DNA of 31,268 nt from positions 1 through 31,268 of the forward strand of contig CAYXPZ010000025.1 of the NCBI GenBank assembly GCA_964466965.1, in the 5' to 3' direction. The position numbers and the translations under genes are program-made. How positions within the stretch are numbered: the stretch's first letter is position 1; the number at the start of each line of letters is the position of its first letter. Positions 15,879 through 24,018 of this stretch are shown piece by piece. The stretch comes from Dichotomicrobium sp964466965 (lineage in GTDB: Bacteria > Pseudomonadota > Alphaproteobacteria > Rhizobiales > Rhodomicrobiaceae). The notes beneath the pieces were generated by a model that was not told the DNA's origin, searched no databases, and worked only from the letters and a program-made list of their open reading frames with translations.

Positions 15879-17053
15879 TCCGGGTGCGCGGATATCTCGA
15901 TCATAACGCATCCTCGCCGCTGCGCCCAGAAGCGCGGGACGCGATGATACGTGCGTTCGACAGTATCGGCAATCCATCCTCCGTGCATGCTGAGGGTCGC
16001 GCGGCGCGCGCTGTTGTTGAGGATGCACGCGAGCAGGTGGGGCAGCTGTGCGGCGCGACCACTGCGCAGGTGGTGTTCACCAGCGGGGGCACCGAAGCGA
16101 ATGTGATGGCGCTCGCGCCGGGTTGGCTCAGCAAGCTTCCCGGCTATGACCCGGAGCATGCGCTGCTGTTCACCTCGGCAATTGAGCATGCGTCGGTCTA
16201 CGAGGGCGGCAGGTTTGCTGCGGATCGCATCACGCGCCTGCCAGTGACCGCAGATGGTGTCGTCGACCTGGAGGCCGCGCGCGCACTGATCGCGGCCGCA
16301 GATTCGCCATTCATGGTCTCGGTAATGAGCGCCAACAATGAGACCGGCGCAGTCCAGCCGGTGGCGGCGCTTGGCGAGATTGTGCGCGAGGCGGGCGGCG
16401 TCTTGCACTGCGATGCGGTGCAGTCGCTCGGGCGCGTGGAGTTGGATATGAGCGTGCTTGGGGCCGATTTGGTCAGCGTGTCGGCGCACAAGTTCGGCGG
16501 GCCGAAAGGAGCCGGGGCACTGATCGTTGTGCGTGACGAGCTGCATACCCCCGAGCCAATGATGCATGGCGGCGGTCAAGAACGCGGTCGGCGCGCTGGC
16601 ACTGAAAATTTCCCGGCGATTGCAGGCTTTGGCGTGGCGGCGGAAGCTGCCCGGCGCGAGCTTGAGGGTGGCGGCGGCATTGCGGCGGTGAAGCCTCTAC
16701 GGGACTGGCTGGAGAGCGAACTCAAGCGCATCGCGCCGGATGCGTGGATCGCGGCAGAGGATACGTTGCGCCTGCCGAATACCACCTGTGTGGCCGTGCC
16801 GGGACTTCATGGCGAGACGCTGGTCATTGCCATGGACCTGGAAGGTATTGCGGTGAGCGCCGGATCGGCCTGCTCATCGGGAAAGGTCGAGCGCAGTCAC
16901 GTGCTTGATGCGATGGGGAAGGATAACGAAACCGCATCCGGCGCGATCCGTATAAGCCTAGGATGGAATTCAACCGAAGCGGAAGTGGACCGCTTTCTAA
17001 GCGCTTGGCAGGCAATCTACGAACGGCGGAGACACCGTCCGGCCGCAGCCTAG
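15875..17053 (+). CDS. Cysteine desulfurase, NifS/IscS type
   Basis: PLP-dependent enzyme that takes sulfur from cysteine as a persulfide. From the ATG at 15875 it has 392 residues and begins MIRVRGYLDHNASSPLRPEA, the class I start. GGTEANVMAL binds PLP, NNETG follows, SAHKFGGPKGAG carries the PLP lysine, and SAGSACSSGKVERSHVL is the mobile catalytic-cysteine loop of the NifS/IscS class. The start overlaps the iscR stop by three bases. An upstream in-frame ATG at 15845 lies inside iscR and is unlikely. A second desulfurase of the SufS class lies downstream in the same operon. In rhizobia the equivalent gene is called sufS2 or nifS-like. Confidence 0.93.
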   Translation: MIRVRGYLDHNASSPLRPEARDAMIRAFDSIGNPSSVHAEGRAARAVVEDAREQVGQLCGATTAQVVFTSGGTEANVMALAPGWLSKLPGYDPEHALLFTSAIEHASVYEGGRFAADRITRLPVTADGVVDLEAARALIAAADSPFMVSVMSANNETGAVQPVAALGEIVREAGGVLHCDAVQSLGRVELDMSVLGADLVSVSAHKFGGPKGAGALIVVRDELHTPEPMMHGGGQERGRRAGTENFPAIAGFGVAAEAARRELEGGGGIAAVKPLRDWLESELKRIAPDAWIAAEDTLRLPNTTCVAVPGLHGETLVIAMDLEGIAVSAGSACSSGKVERSHVLDAMGKDNETASGAIRISLGWNSTEAEVDRFLSAWQAIYERRRHRPAAA

Positions 17054-17126
17054 CCGGCTAACACGATAATCAGGGCCGCCACGAGGTGGCCAGTGGCAGA
17101 CAACGGCAACCGACAGGAGTAGTGAC

Positions 17127-18638
17127 GTGGCCGATCTCGATACCATCGAACGCGTTAAGGATATCGACGTTGACAAGTACAAGTATGGCTTCACGACCGA
17201 TATCGAGTCCGTCAAGGCGCCAAAGGGGCTGAACGAAGACATCATCCGGTTCATCTCCGACAAGAAGAATGAGCCGGAATGGATGTTGGAGTGGCGGCTC
17301 GACGCCTATCAGCGCTGGCTGACAATGAAGGAGCCGACCTGGGCGAAGGTGGAGTATCCGCCGATCGACTTCCAGGATATCTATTACTATTCCGCGCCTA
17401 AGTCGATGGACGGGCCGGCGAGCCTCGACGAGGTCGACCCGGAGCTTCTGCGCACCTATGAGAAGCTGGGCATCCCGCTGAAGGAGCAAGAGATTCTTGC
17501 CGGCGTGCGCAAGCAGGATGAGCCGAGCCAACTTGAGGAAGATACCGGCTATCAGTCGAGCAATGTTGCGATTGACGCGGTGTTCGACAGCGTGTCCGTC
17601 GTCACGACCTTCAAGGAAGAGTTGGCCAAGGCGGGCGTCATCTTTTGTTCGATTTCAGAGGCAATGCGCGATTATCCCGATCTCGTGCAGAAGTATCTGG
17701 GCACCGTGGTGCCGAAGTCCGACAACTATTTCGCCTCGCTCAACTCCGCGGTGTTCACGGACGGCTCGTTCGTCTACGTGCCAGAAGGTGTGCGCTGCCC
17801 GATGGAGCTGTCCACCTACTTCCGCATTAACGAGAAGGACACCGGCCAGTTCGAGCGCACGCTCATCATCGCCGACAAGGGCGCCTATGTGAGCTACCTC
17901 GAAGGCTGCACCGCGCCCATGCGCGACGAAAACCAGCTTCACGCGGCGGTGGTCGAACTGATCGCGCTGGATGACGCGGAGATCAAGTACTCCACGGTCC
18001 AGAACTGGTATCCGGGCGATGCCGAGGGCAAGGGCGGCGTCTACAACTTCGTGACCAAGCGCGGCGACTGCCGGGGCAAGAATGCGAAGATTTCGTGGAC
18101 GCAGGTTGAAACCGGTTCGGCGATCACTTGGAAGTATCCAAGCTGCATCCTGCGCGGCGACAACTCCCGCGGCGAGTTCTACTCGATCGCGATCTCGAAC
18201 GGCCGCCAGCAGATCGACTCGGGCACCAAGATGATCCATCTGGGCAAGAACACCTCCAGCCGGATCGTGTCGAAGGGCATTGCCGCGGGCAAGTCTGACA
18301 ACACCTATCGCGGGCTGGTGTCGGCGCATCGCAAGGCGCGCGGCGCGCGTAACTTTACCCAGTGCGACAGCCTGCTGATCGGCGACACCTGCGGCGCGCA
18401 CACGGTGCCTTACATTGAGTCGAAGAACCCGACCGCACAGTTCGAGCATGAGGCAACGACCTCGAAAATCTCCGATGACCAGCTGTTCTACGCACTCCAG
18501 CGCGGCTTGTCGGAGGAAGAAGCAGTGGCGCTGATCGTCAACGGTTTCGTCCGCGACGTCATTCAGCAGCTGCCGATGGAGTTCATGGCCGAGACGCAGC
18601 GCCTGATCGGCATCAGCCTGGAAGGGTCGGTCGGCTAA
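17127..18638 (+). CDS. sufB: Fe-S cluster assembly scaffold subunit SufB
   Basis: Core scaffold of the SufBC2D complex on which Fe-S clusters are built. The 503-residue length is that of longer alphaproteobacterial and cyanobacterial SufB forms. N-terminal YKYGFTTDIES and later the beta-helix core with NFTQCDSLLIGDTCGAHTVP, which includes the cysteine implicated in persulfide transfer, then FEHEATTSKISDDQLFYALQ are all characteristic. The start is a GTG at 17127 with AGGAG seven bases upstream. It follows the NifS-like gene after 73 bases and precedes sufC by 53. Assignment is secure. Confidence 0.97.
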   Translation: MADLDTIERVKDIDVDKYKYGFTTDIESVKAPKGLNEDIIRFISDKKNEPEWMLEWRLDAYQRWLTMKEPTWAKVEYPPIDFQDIYYYSAPKSMDGPASLDEVDPELLRTYEKLGIPLKEQEILAGVRKQDEPSQLEEDTGYQSSNVAIDAVFDSVSVVTTFKEELAKAGVIFCSISEAMRDYPDLVQKYLGTVVPKSDNYFASLNSAVFTDGSFVYVPEGVRCPMELSTYFRINEKDTGQFERTLIIADKGAYVSYLEGCTAPMRDENQLHAAVVELIALDDAEIKYSTVQNWYPGDAEGKGGVYNFVTKRGDCRGKNAKISWTQVETGSAITWKYPSCILRGDNSRGEFYSIAISNGRQQIDSGTKMIHLGKNTSSRIVSKGIAAGKSDNTYRGLVSAHRKARGARNFTQCDSLLIGDTCGAHTVPYIESKNPTAQFEHEATTSKISDDQLFYALQRGLSEEEAVALIVNGFVRDVIQQLPMEFMAETQRLIGISLEGSVG

Positions 18639-18691
18639 CAGTTGGTGGCGCGTAAATTGCGCACGAGGGATGACAACAAGGACAATCGGGA

Positions 18692-19447
18692 ATGCTTGAG
18701 ATCGAGAATCTGCACGTAAAGATCGCGGAGGACGACACGGAAATCATCCGCGGCCTCAATCTCACGGTGCCGAAGGGGCAAGTGCACGCGATCATGGGGC
18801 CAAACGGTTCGGGCAAGTCCACGCTCGCTTATGTGCTGGCTGGCAAAGACGACTACGAGGTCACCGAGGGCGCGATCCGCTGGAATGGCGAAGACCTGTT
18901 GGAGATGGAGCCGCACGAGCGCGCCCGCGCCGGCGTGTTCCTGGCCTTCCAGTATCCGCTGGAGATCCCCGGCGTTGGCTCGATGACCTTCCTGCGCACG
19001 GCGGTCAACGCCCACCGCAAGGCGCGCGGCGAGGCGGAGATGAGTACGCCCGACTTCATGAAGCTGGTGCGCGAGAAGGCAGGTGATCTCGGCATCTCCG
19101 TGGATATGCTCAAGCGCCCGGTCAACTCAGGCTTTTCCGGCGGCGAGAAGAAGCGCTTTGAAATCCTCCAAATGTCTTTGCTGGAGCCGGGCCTGTGCGT
19201 GCTGGACGAAACCGACTCCGGCCTCGACATCGACGCGGTGCGCATCGTCGCCGACGGGGTGAACAAGCTGCGCGACCCGAACCGGGCGATCCTCGCGATT
19301 ACGCACTACCAGCGGCTGCTCGACTACATCGTGCCGGACCACGTGCATGTGCTGATAGGCGGCAAGATCGCACGCTCCGGCGGCAAGGAGCTGGCGCTGG
19401 AGCTGGAGCAGTCCGGTTATGCCGCTTACGGCGAACAGGCCGCGTAA
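18692..19447 (+). CDS. sufC: SUF system ATPase SufC
   Basis: Soluble ABC-type ATPase that drives conformational change in SufBC2D. The 251-residue protein has Walker A GPNGSGKST (36-44), the Q-loop in LAFQYPLEIPG, the ABC signature in SGFSGGEKKRFEILQM, Walker B LCVLDETDSGLDID and the switch histidine in ITHYQR. FQYPLEIPGV and the D in DETDSGLD are typical of SufC rather than of transport ATPases. The TAA is followed directly by an ATG, and sufD begins within 12 bases, so expression is coupled. Confidence 0.97.
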   Translation: MLEIENLHVKIAEDDTEIIRGLNLTVPKGQVHAIMGPNGSGKSTLAYVLAGKDDYEVTEGAIRWNGEDLLEMEPHERARAGVFLAFQYPLEIPGVGSMTFLRTAVNAHRKARGEAEMSTPDFMKLVREKAGDLGISVDMLKRPVNSGFSGGEKKRFEILQMSLLEPGLCVLDETDSGLDIDAVRIVADGVNKLRDPNRAILAITHYQRLLDYIVPDHVHVLIGGKIARSGGKELALELEQSGYAAYGEQAA

Positions 19448-19459
19448 ATGGAGCCCGCG

Positions 19460-20812
19460 ATGAATATCGAGACGCCCTTGCGCGTGACTGAAAATCATTC
19501 GCCGGCCGAGGCCGATCTGTTGCGCGCGTTCGAGCAGCGTATCGGCGAGGAGACCAATGGGCGGCTGCGCGAACTTCGCGAACAGGCGATTGCGGCGTTC
19601 GCGCAAAGCGGCCTGCCACACCGGCGGGTGGAGGAGTGGAAATATACCGATCTGCGTGCGCGGCTGCGCGAAGCATTCGCGCCGGCCCCAAAGATTGACA
19701 GGATCAGCGAAGAGGCGCTGGCCCGCGCCCTCGGCCACTTCGCGTCGCTCGATGCCCACGTCGTCGTGTTCGTCAATGGCTATCACCAGCCGATACCGGC
19801 GATCGGCGCGCCAAATCTGCAGATCATGAGTCTGGACCAGGCCTTTGAGGTTGCCCCGGCTTGGTTTGACGAGACGTTTGGCAAAGTCAATCCGAAGGAC
19901 GGCGAAACGGTCGCCAGTTTGGCGACAGCCTTCATGACCGACGGCGCGGTGATCCGCATCACAGCCCCGGCCAATGGCGCGCCGCCGAAGCCGATCCATC
20001 TGGTCAATGTGACCACAGGGGATGAACCAGGCTGGGTGGCGACGCGCAATCTCATTCGCGTGGAGCAGGGCGCTGAGGCGACGATCATCGAGCACTACGT
20101 TAGCCTGAGCGAGGCGGCGTTCCATACTTTCACGATGACCGAGCTGTTTGCCGAGGAGGGCGCCCAGATCGAGCATTTGAAGGTCCAGGACGAGAACGCC
20201 GCTGCGACCCATCTGGCGAGTTGGAACCTGCGGCTGAAAGCCGGGGTCAACTATCGCGCGACCCATGTGAACGTGGGTGGCGAGTTGACGCGCAACCAGG
20301 TGTTTCTGCGCTACGCCGGCGAGGGCGCGTCGGCGGCGGTGAACGGTGTGTGCCTGGGACGCGGCGCACAGCATTTCGACACCACCATGGTGATCGAGCA
20401 CGCTGTGCCGGAATGCATGAGCCGCGAGCTGGTCAAATCCGTATTAGATGATAAGGCGCGCTCGGTGTTCCAGGCCAAGGTGCATGTGCACCCCGGCGCG
20501 CAGAAGACCGACGGTAAGCAGATGGCCAATGCGCTGCTGCTCTCCGACGAGGCGGAGTTCGACTCCAAGCCGGAGCTGGAAATTTACGCTGACGACGTGG
20601 TGTGCGGCCACGGCTCGACCTCGGGCCAGCTTGACGAGGAGGCGATGTTTTATCTGCTTGCGCGCGGGATTCCGCACCCGGAGGCCCGGGCGCTGCTGAT
20701 TGCCGCCTTCATCGACGAGGTGTTCGACGAGATCGAGAACGAGGCGCTGAAAGAGGCGCTCACCGCTCGCACGGCGGACTGGCTCCGCGCATCCGTAGAC
20801 GCGAGCGCATAA
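19460..20812 (+). CDS. sufD: Fe-S cluster assembly protein SufD
   Basis: Partner of SufB in the SufBC2D scaffold, needed for iron acquisition. From the ATG at 19460 it has 450 residues: a helical N-terminal part with PHRRVEEWKYTDLR, the beta-helix core with QRVF-type surroundings (DDKARSVFQAKVHVHPGAQKTD) and the C-terminal YADDVVCGHGSTSGQLDEEA, which contains the histidine proposed to help bind the cluster. I prefer 19460 because GGAG lies six bases upstream; the ATG at 19448, directly after the sufC stop, would add four residues and has no site of its own. Confidence 0.96.
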   Translation: MNIETPLRVTENHSPAEADLLRAFEQRIGEETNGRLRELREQAIAAFAQSGLPHRRVEEWKYTDLRARLREAFAPAPKIDRISEEALARALGHFASLDAHVVVFVNGYHQPIPAIGAPNLQIMSLDQAFEVAPAWFDETFGKVNPKDGETVASLATAFMTDGAVIRITAPANGAPPKPIHLVNVTTGDEPGWVATRNLIRVEQGAEATIIEHYVSLSEAAFHTFTMTELFAEEGAQIEHLKVQDENAAATHLASWNLRLKAGVNYRATHVNVGGELTRNQVFLRYAGEGASAAVNGVCLGRGAQHFDTTMVIEHAVPECMSRELVKSVLDDKARSVFQAKVHVHPGAQKTDGKQMANALLLSDEAEFDSKPELEIYADDVVCGHGSTSGQLDEEAMFYLLARGIPHPEARALLIAAFIDEVFDEIENEALKEALTARTADWLRASVDASA

Positions 20813-20832
20813 CAGTTAGGAAAGCCGATTTG

Positions 20833-22104
20833 ATGGACCAGGCGAATATTCTGCCGAGCGCAGAGGCGACGCTGGAAGCGGCCGGGCCGATTGACCCGTT
20901 AAGGGTGCGGGAAGACTTCCCCATTTTAGCGCGGGATGTTTATGGCAAGCCGCTTGTGTACCTGGACAACGCCGCCTCGGCGCAGAAGCCTAAAGCCGTT
21001 CTTGATACGCTTGAGCGCGTTTACACCAGGGAATACGCTAACGTTCATCGCGGTTTGCACTATCTGAGCAACGCGGCAACCGACGCCTATGAGAACGCGC
21101 GCGCCATCACGGCAAAATTCTTGAACGCGCCGTCGCGCGACGAGGTTGTCTTCACAAGCAACGCCACAGCGGCGATCAACCTGGTAGCGCAGTCTTTCGG
21201 CGGTATGCGCATCGGCGAGGGCGACGAGATCGTGCTCACCATCATGGAGCACCACTCCAACATCGTCCCGTGGCATTATCACCGGGAGCGGAACGGCGCA
21301 AAGCTGGTCTGGGTTCCCGTTGGAGACGACGGCTCGTTCAACCTGGAGGATTTTGAGAGGGCGCTCAGTCCGCGCACCAAGATGGTGGCGATAACCCATA
21401 TGTCGAATGTGCTCGGCACCGTGGTGCCGGTGAAGGAGGTCACGCGGGTCGCGCATGAGCGCGGCATTCCGGTGCTGGTCGACGGCAGCCAGGGCGCGGT
21501 CCACCTGCCGGTTGACGTGCAGGACATCGGCTGCGATTTTTATGTATTCACGGGCCACAAGACCTACGGTCCGTCTGGCGTCGGCGTGCTCTACGGCAAG
21601 CGCGAACACCTGGAGGCAATGCCGCCGTTCCTCGGTGGCGGGGAGATGATCGAGTCGGTCGGTACCGACGAGATCAGCTATGGCGTGCCGCCGCACAAAT
21701 TCGAGGCAGGCACGCCGCCGATCGCACAGGTCATCGGGCTGGGCGCGGCGCTGGATTACATGATGTCTCTCGGCCGAGGGCGGATTGCGGCGCATGAGGC
21801 AAAATTGAGCGATTACGCGCATGAGCGCCTGCGGACGATCAACTCGCTGCGCGTCATCGGCGAGGCGCCGGGCAAGGGCGCGATCCTATCGTTCGATATG
21901 GCGGATGCGCATGCCCACGACATGGCAACCATCATGGATCGCTCCGGCGTGGCCGTGCGCGCCGGGCATCACTGCGCGGAGCCGCTGATGAACCGGTTCG
22001 GGGTGAACGCCACCTGCCGCGCGTCGTTCGGCGTTTACAACACGCTGGAAGATGTGGACGCCCTCGCTGAGGCGATCGCACGAGCGCAAAGATTTTTCGC
22101 GTAA
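20833..22104 (+). CDS. sufS: Cysteine desulfurase SufS
   Basis: Class II PLP-dependent cysteine desulfurase that normally passes sulfur to SufE or SufU. The 423-residue protein begins with the typical VREDFPILARDVYGKPLVYLDNAASAQKP, has the PLP lysine in FTGHKTYGPSGVGVLYGK and the catalytic cysteine in RAGHHCAEPLM. The ATG at 20833 has AGGAAA nine bases upstream; the TTG directly before it is less likely. It is the second desulfurase in the operon. No sufE is present in the window, so the acceptor is encoded elsewhere or replaced. Confidence 0.96.
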   Translation: MDQANILPSAEATLEAAGPIDPLRVREDFPILARDVYGKPLVYLDNAASAQKPKAVLDTLERVYTREYANVHRGLHYLSNAATDAYENARAITAKFLNAPSRDEVVFTSNATAAINLVAQSFGGMRIGEGDEIVLTIMEHHSNIVPWHYHRERNGAKLVWVPVGDDGSFNLEDFERALSPRTKMVAITHMSNVLGTVVPVKEVTRVAHERGIPVLVDGSQGAVHLPVDVQDIGCDFYVFTGHKTYGPSGVGVLYGKREHLEAMPPFLGGGEMIESVGTDEISYGVPPHKFEAGTPPIAQVIGLGAALDYMMSLGRGRIAAHEAKLSDYAHERLRTINSLRVIGEAPGKGAILSFDMADAHAHDMATIMDRSGVAVRAGHHCAEPLMNRFGVNATCRASFGVYNTLEDVDALAEAIARAQRFFA

Positions 22105-22116
22105 GGGAGTCAGAAC

Positions 22117-22563
22117 ATGACCGACGGAATCAGGGACGCAGCGGAAATGGACGCCAACAAACCCAGCGCAGCGGATGTGCCGGCCGAAGCTGCTGCTCCG
22201 GCGGGGCAGTCGGCGGCGGAAACGCAAGAGCAACAGTCCGCGATCCCGCAGGACGAGTTGGAGCGCATGAGTGCGGATATTATTGCCGCGCTGAAGAGCG
22301 TTTATGATCCTGAGATTCCGGTCGACATCTATGAACTGGGCCTGATCTATCGCGTCGAGATCGAGGATGACCGCATGGTCAAGGTGCTGATGACGCTGAC
22401 CGCGCCGGGGTGTCCGGTTGCTGGTGAGATGCCCGTCTGGGTTGAAAACGCGGTGAGCGCGGTGCCGGGCGTCAGCGGGGCCAAGGTGGACCTGACTTTC
22501 GACCCGCCCTGGGACATGACCCGCATGTCCGAAGAAGCGCAGATGACGCTTGGGGTATTCTGA
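22117..22563 (+). CDS. sufT: SUF maturation protein SufT (DUF59/MIP18 family)
   Basis: Fe-S maturation factor of 148 residues. The DUF59 domain covers about residues 48-148 and has VYDPEIPVDIYELGLIYRV and the conserved cysteine in LTAPGCPVAGEMP. Residues 1-45 are a poorly conserved Ala/Pro/Glu/Gln-rich extension, probably disordered. In Gram-positive bacteria SufT supports Fe-S protein maturation under high demand; in alphaproteobacteria it is a regular suf operon member. The start has GGGAG eight bases upstream and lies 12 bases after the sufS stop. Confidence 0.93.
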   Translation: MTDGIRDAAEMDANKPSAADVPAEAAAPAGQSAAETQEQQSAIPQDELERMSADIIAALKSVYDPEIPVDIYELGLIYRVEIEDDRMVKVLMTLTAPGCPVAGEMPVWVENAVSAVPGVSGAKVDLTFDPPWDMTRMSEEAQMTLGVF

Positions 22564-22730
22564 ACGCACAGGCGTTGCCTGGAATACATCTGTATAGCGT
22601 GATCATCGGCCGATTTACGTTGGTCCCGGCAACGATGTGACACTGAAATGGGATGTCGAGGTGGAATTCTGATCCCGGGGCGCTGGAGCGGCTGCGATTT
22701 CACAATCGCGCCGCGTTCAGCGGCGACGGG

Positions 22731-22759
22731 TTGGCATCGCCTTGAAGTTATCCCATAAT
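22731..22759 (+). promoter_or_regulatory. Sigma-70-like promoter in front of sufA
   Basis: TTGGCA (22731-22736), a 17-base spacer and CATAAT (22754-22759): five of six matches in each box. It lies in the 233-base gap between sufT and sufA and would start transcription near 22766, giving sufA its own transcript. The -10 box overlaps an upstream in-frame ATG at 22758, which supports the later sufA start. Confidence 0.6.
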
Positions 22760-22796
22760 GCCGATCAGACACGGCAAACTTAATGGATGCAGACCT

Positions 22797-23177
22797 ATGC
22801 CAACCGCAAGCCCTCTTAAAGTCATGAGCCTCACCGATGCGGCGGCCGAGCGCCTTTCGCGGATCGTCGAAGCGAGCGACCAGCCGGTGGCTGGTGTGCG
22901 CGTGGGCCTGAAGAAAGGCGGCTGTGCCGGCATGGAATACACTATGGAATACGCCACCGAAATTGGCCCGATGGACGAGGTCATCGAAGAAAAAGGCGTC
23001 AAACTCCTGGTTGAGCCCCAGGCGGTACTCTTCCTGCTCGGCACCCAGATGGATTATCAGGAGGGCAGGCTGTCTTCCGGATTTGTGTTCAATAATCCGA
23101 ACCAGACCAGCGCCTGCGGCTGTGGCGAATCCGTGGAGATCCGACCCGCCGAAAACGAGCCGGCTGAAGGCGCGTGA
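22797..23177 (+). CDS. sufA: A-type Fe-S carrier protein SufA (HesB/IscA family)
   Basis: Carrier that takes Fe-S clusters from the scaffold to target enzymes. The 126-residue protein has the three family cysteines, one in KKGGCAGMEY and two in SACGCGESV near the C-terminus, and the conserved FVFNNPNQT between them. I chose the ATG at 22797 (MPTASPLKVMSLTDAAAERL), which matches the family start. An ATG at 22758 lies in the -10 box of the apparent promoter. It is separated from sufT by 233 bases, the largest gap in the locus. A short acidic tail follows the last cysteine. Confidence 0.93.
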   Translation: MPTASPLKVMSLTDAAAERLSRIVEASDQPVAGVRVGLKKGGCAGMEYTMEYATEIGPMDEVIEEKGVKLLVEPQAVLFLLGTQMDYQEGRLSSGFVFNNPNQTSACGCGESVEIRPAENEPAEGA

Positions 23178-23293
23178 CGCTCGCAAACCGCCACGATTTT
23201 GGCATGACATCATAAGGTACGAGCCGGTCGGGCTTGGACGGGGACATGGTTGTGTGCGTCAGTTCGGCTTGCGGAGTTTGCGGATATGAAAAA

Positions 23294-23316
23294 GGCGGAG
23301 ACTGGGAGTCTCCGCC
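23294..23316. terminator. Bidirectional intrinsic terminator between sufA and hsp20
   Basis: GGCGGAGACT (23294-23303) and AGTCTCCGCC (23307-23316) form a perfect 10-bp stem with a GGG loop. On the minus strand it is followed by five Ts, and on the plus strand by GTGTTTT, so it can end both the suf transcript and the convergent hsp20 transcript. Confidence 0.85.
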
Positions 23317-23345
23317 CGTGTTTTCGCGTTGTACCGCAGTCTGGC

Positions 23346-23825
23346 CTAATTGACCTGGCGCGCCTGCGATTCGATCGCCTGCGGCTGCCCGTTGGTCTTG
23401 GCGATCTCGATCTTGCGCGGCTTCATTGCGTCGGGTAGCTCGCGCCGGAGATCGATGTGCAGCAGGCCGTTTTCCAGCTTTGCACCGCTCACCTCGACAT
23501 ATTCGGCCAGCCGAAACCGGCGCTCGAAATTGCGCGAGGCGATGCCGCGATGCAGGTACACCGTCTCGGTCTCGTCCTGCTCTTTCTCGGTCGGCTTGGT
23601 GCCGGCAACGCGTAGCGTGCCTTCACGGACTTCAATCTCAAGATCGCTCTCCGAGAAACCGGCCACCGCCATGGTGATGCGGTAGTTATTCTCGTCGACG
23701 CGCTCTATGTTATAGGGCGGATAACCATTGTCGGTTTCTGCTGCCGCGAGTTGTTCGAGAATGGACGCGACATGGTCAAAGCCGACGGTTGACTTGTAGA
23801 GGGGGGTAAGATCAAAGCGTCTCAT
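23346..23825 (-). CDS. Small heat shock protein, Hsp20/IbpA family
   Basis: ATP-independent holdase that binds unfolding proteins during heat shock. The 159-residue protein starts MRRFDLTPLYKSTVGFDHV, the class A alphaproteobacterial IbpA-like start, followed by the alpha-crystallin domain (about residues 36-135) with YNIERVDENNYRITMAVAGF and the A-x-LENGLL-type motif (AKLENGLLHIDLRRE), and a C-terminal tail. An AGGAGG lies upstream of the ATG, but it is buried in a predicted RNA hairpin. Control appears twofold: a sigma-32 promoter and a ROSE thermometer. The rpoH gene is about 5 kb away in the same window. It ends at a bidirectional terminator shared with suf. Confidence 0.95.
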   Translation of the reverse strand: MRRFDLTPLYKSTVGFDHVASILEQLAAAETDNGYPPYNIERVDENNYRITMAVAGFSESDLEIEVREGTLRVAGTKPTEKEQDETETVYLHRGIASRNFERRFRLAEYVEVSGAKLENGLLHIDLRRELPDAMKPRKIEIAKTNGQPQAIESQARQVN

Positions 23826-23906
23826 GACATATCCTCCTTTTGAGCGACATGTTTCTCCACTGCCTTATGGCCTTGTGGTAACGCATACCCGATTTCGGCG
23901 TATGCA
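23826..23906 (-). promoter_or_regulatory. ROSE-type RNA thermometer in the hsp20 leader
   Basis: The about 81-base leader can form three hairpins. The one next to the start codon pairs ACAUGUCGCUC (23852-23842) with GGAGGAUAUGU (23837-23827), hiding the ribosome binding site with a four-A loop, a G-G and a C-A mismatch. It contains UCGCU, matching the ROSE signature UYGCU opposite the Shine-Dalgarno. Upstream hairpins are GCATAC/GTATGC (23883-23905) and CCAC-GCC/GGC-GTGG (23857-23878). ROSE elements of rhizobial small heat shock genes melt at heat shock temperature to allow translation. Confidence 0.85.
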
Positions 23907-23912
23907 TCTTGG

Positions 23913-23940
23913 AGATAAGTCAGAAGCGTACGGCGTCAAG
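23913..23940 (-). promoter_or_regulatory. RpoH (sigma-32) promoter of hsp20
   Basis: On the minus strand CTTG (23940-23937) is followed after 17 bases by CTTATCT (23919-23913). This fits the alphaproteobacterial sigma-32 pattern CTTG-N17-CYTATNT. Transcription would start near 23906, giving a leader that exactly contains the ROSE-like hairpins. Confidence 0.8.
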
Positions 23941-24018
23941 ACCTTTTGCGATCCTGAACAAAAGCTGACAATCTTGTTCTCCGCCGGTTCAAGGCTGAGC
24001 CGGCACACTCCGCTCAAG

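Noticed and set aside
19127..20401. 424-codon minus-strand frame across sufC and sufD
   Set aside because: It runs opposite two secure suf genes and shows no domain.
20926..21822. 298-codon minus-strand frame opposite sufS
   Set aside because: Shadow of a conserved gene, His/Arg-rich product typical of antisense frames in GC-rich DNA.
22694..22709. GCGATT/AATCGC hairpin as suf terminator after sufT
   Set aside because: Six-base stem with no T-tract; too weak to claim termination.
23824..24018. N-terminal extension of the exported PepSY-like gene starting at 23824
   Set aside because: It would overlap the hsp20 start, ROSE leader and promoter and would put 65 residues before an obvious signal peptide.
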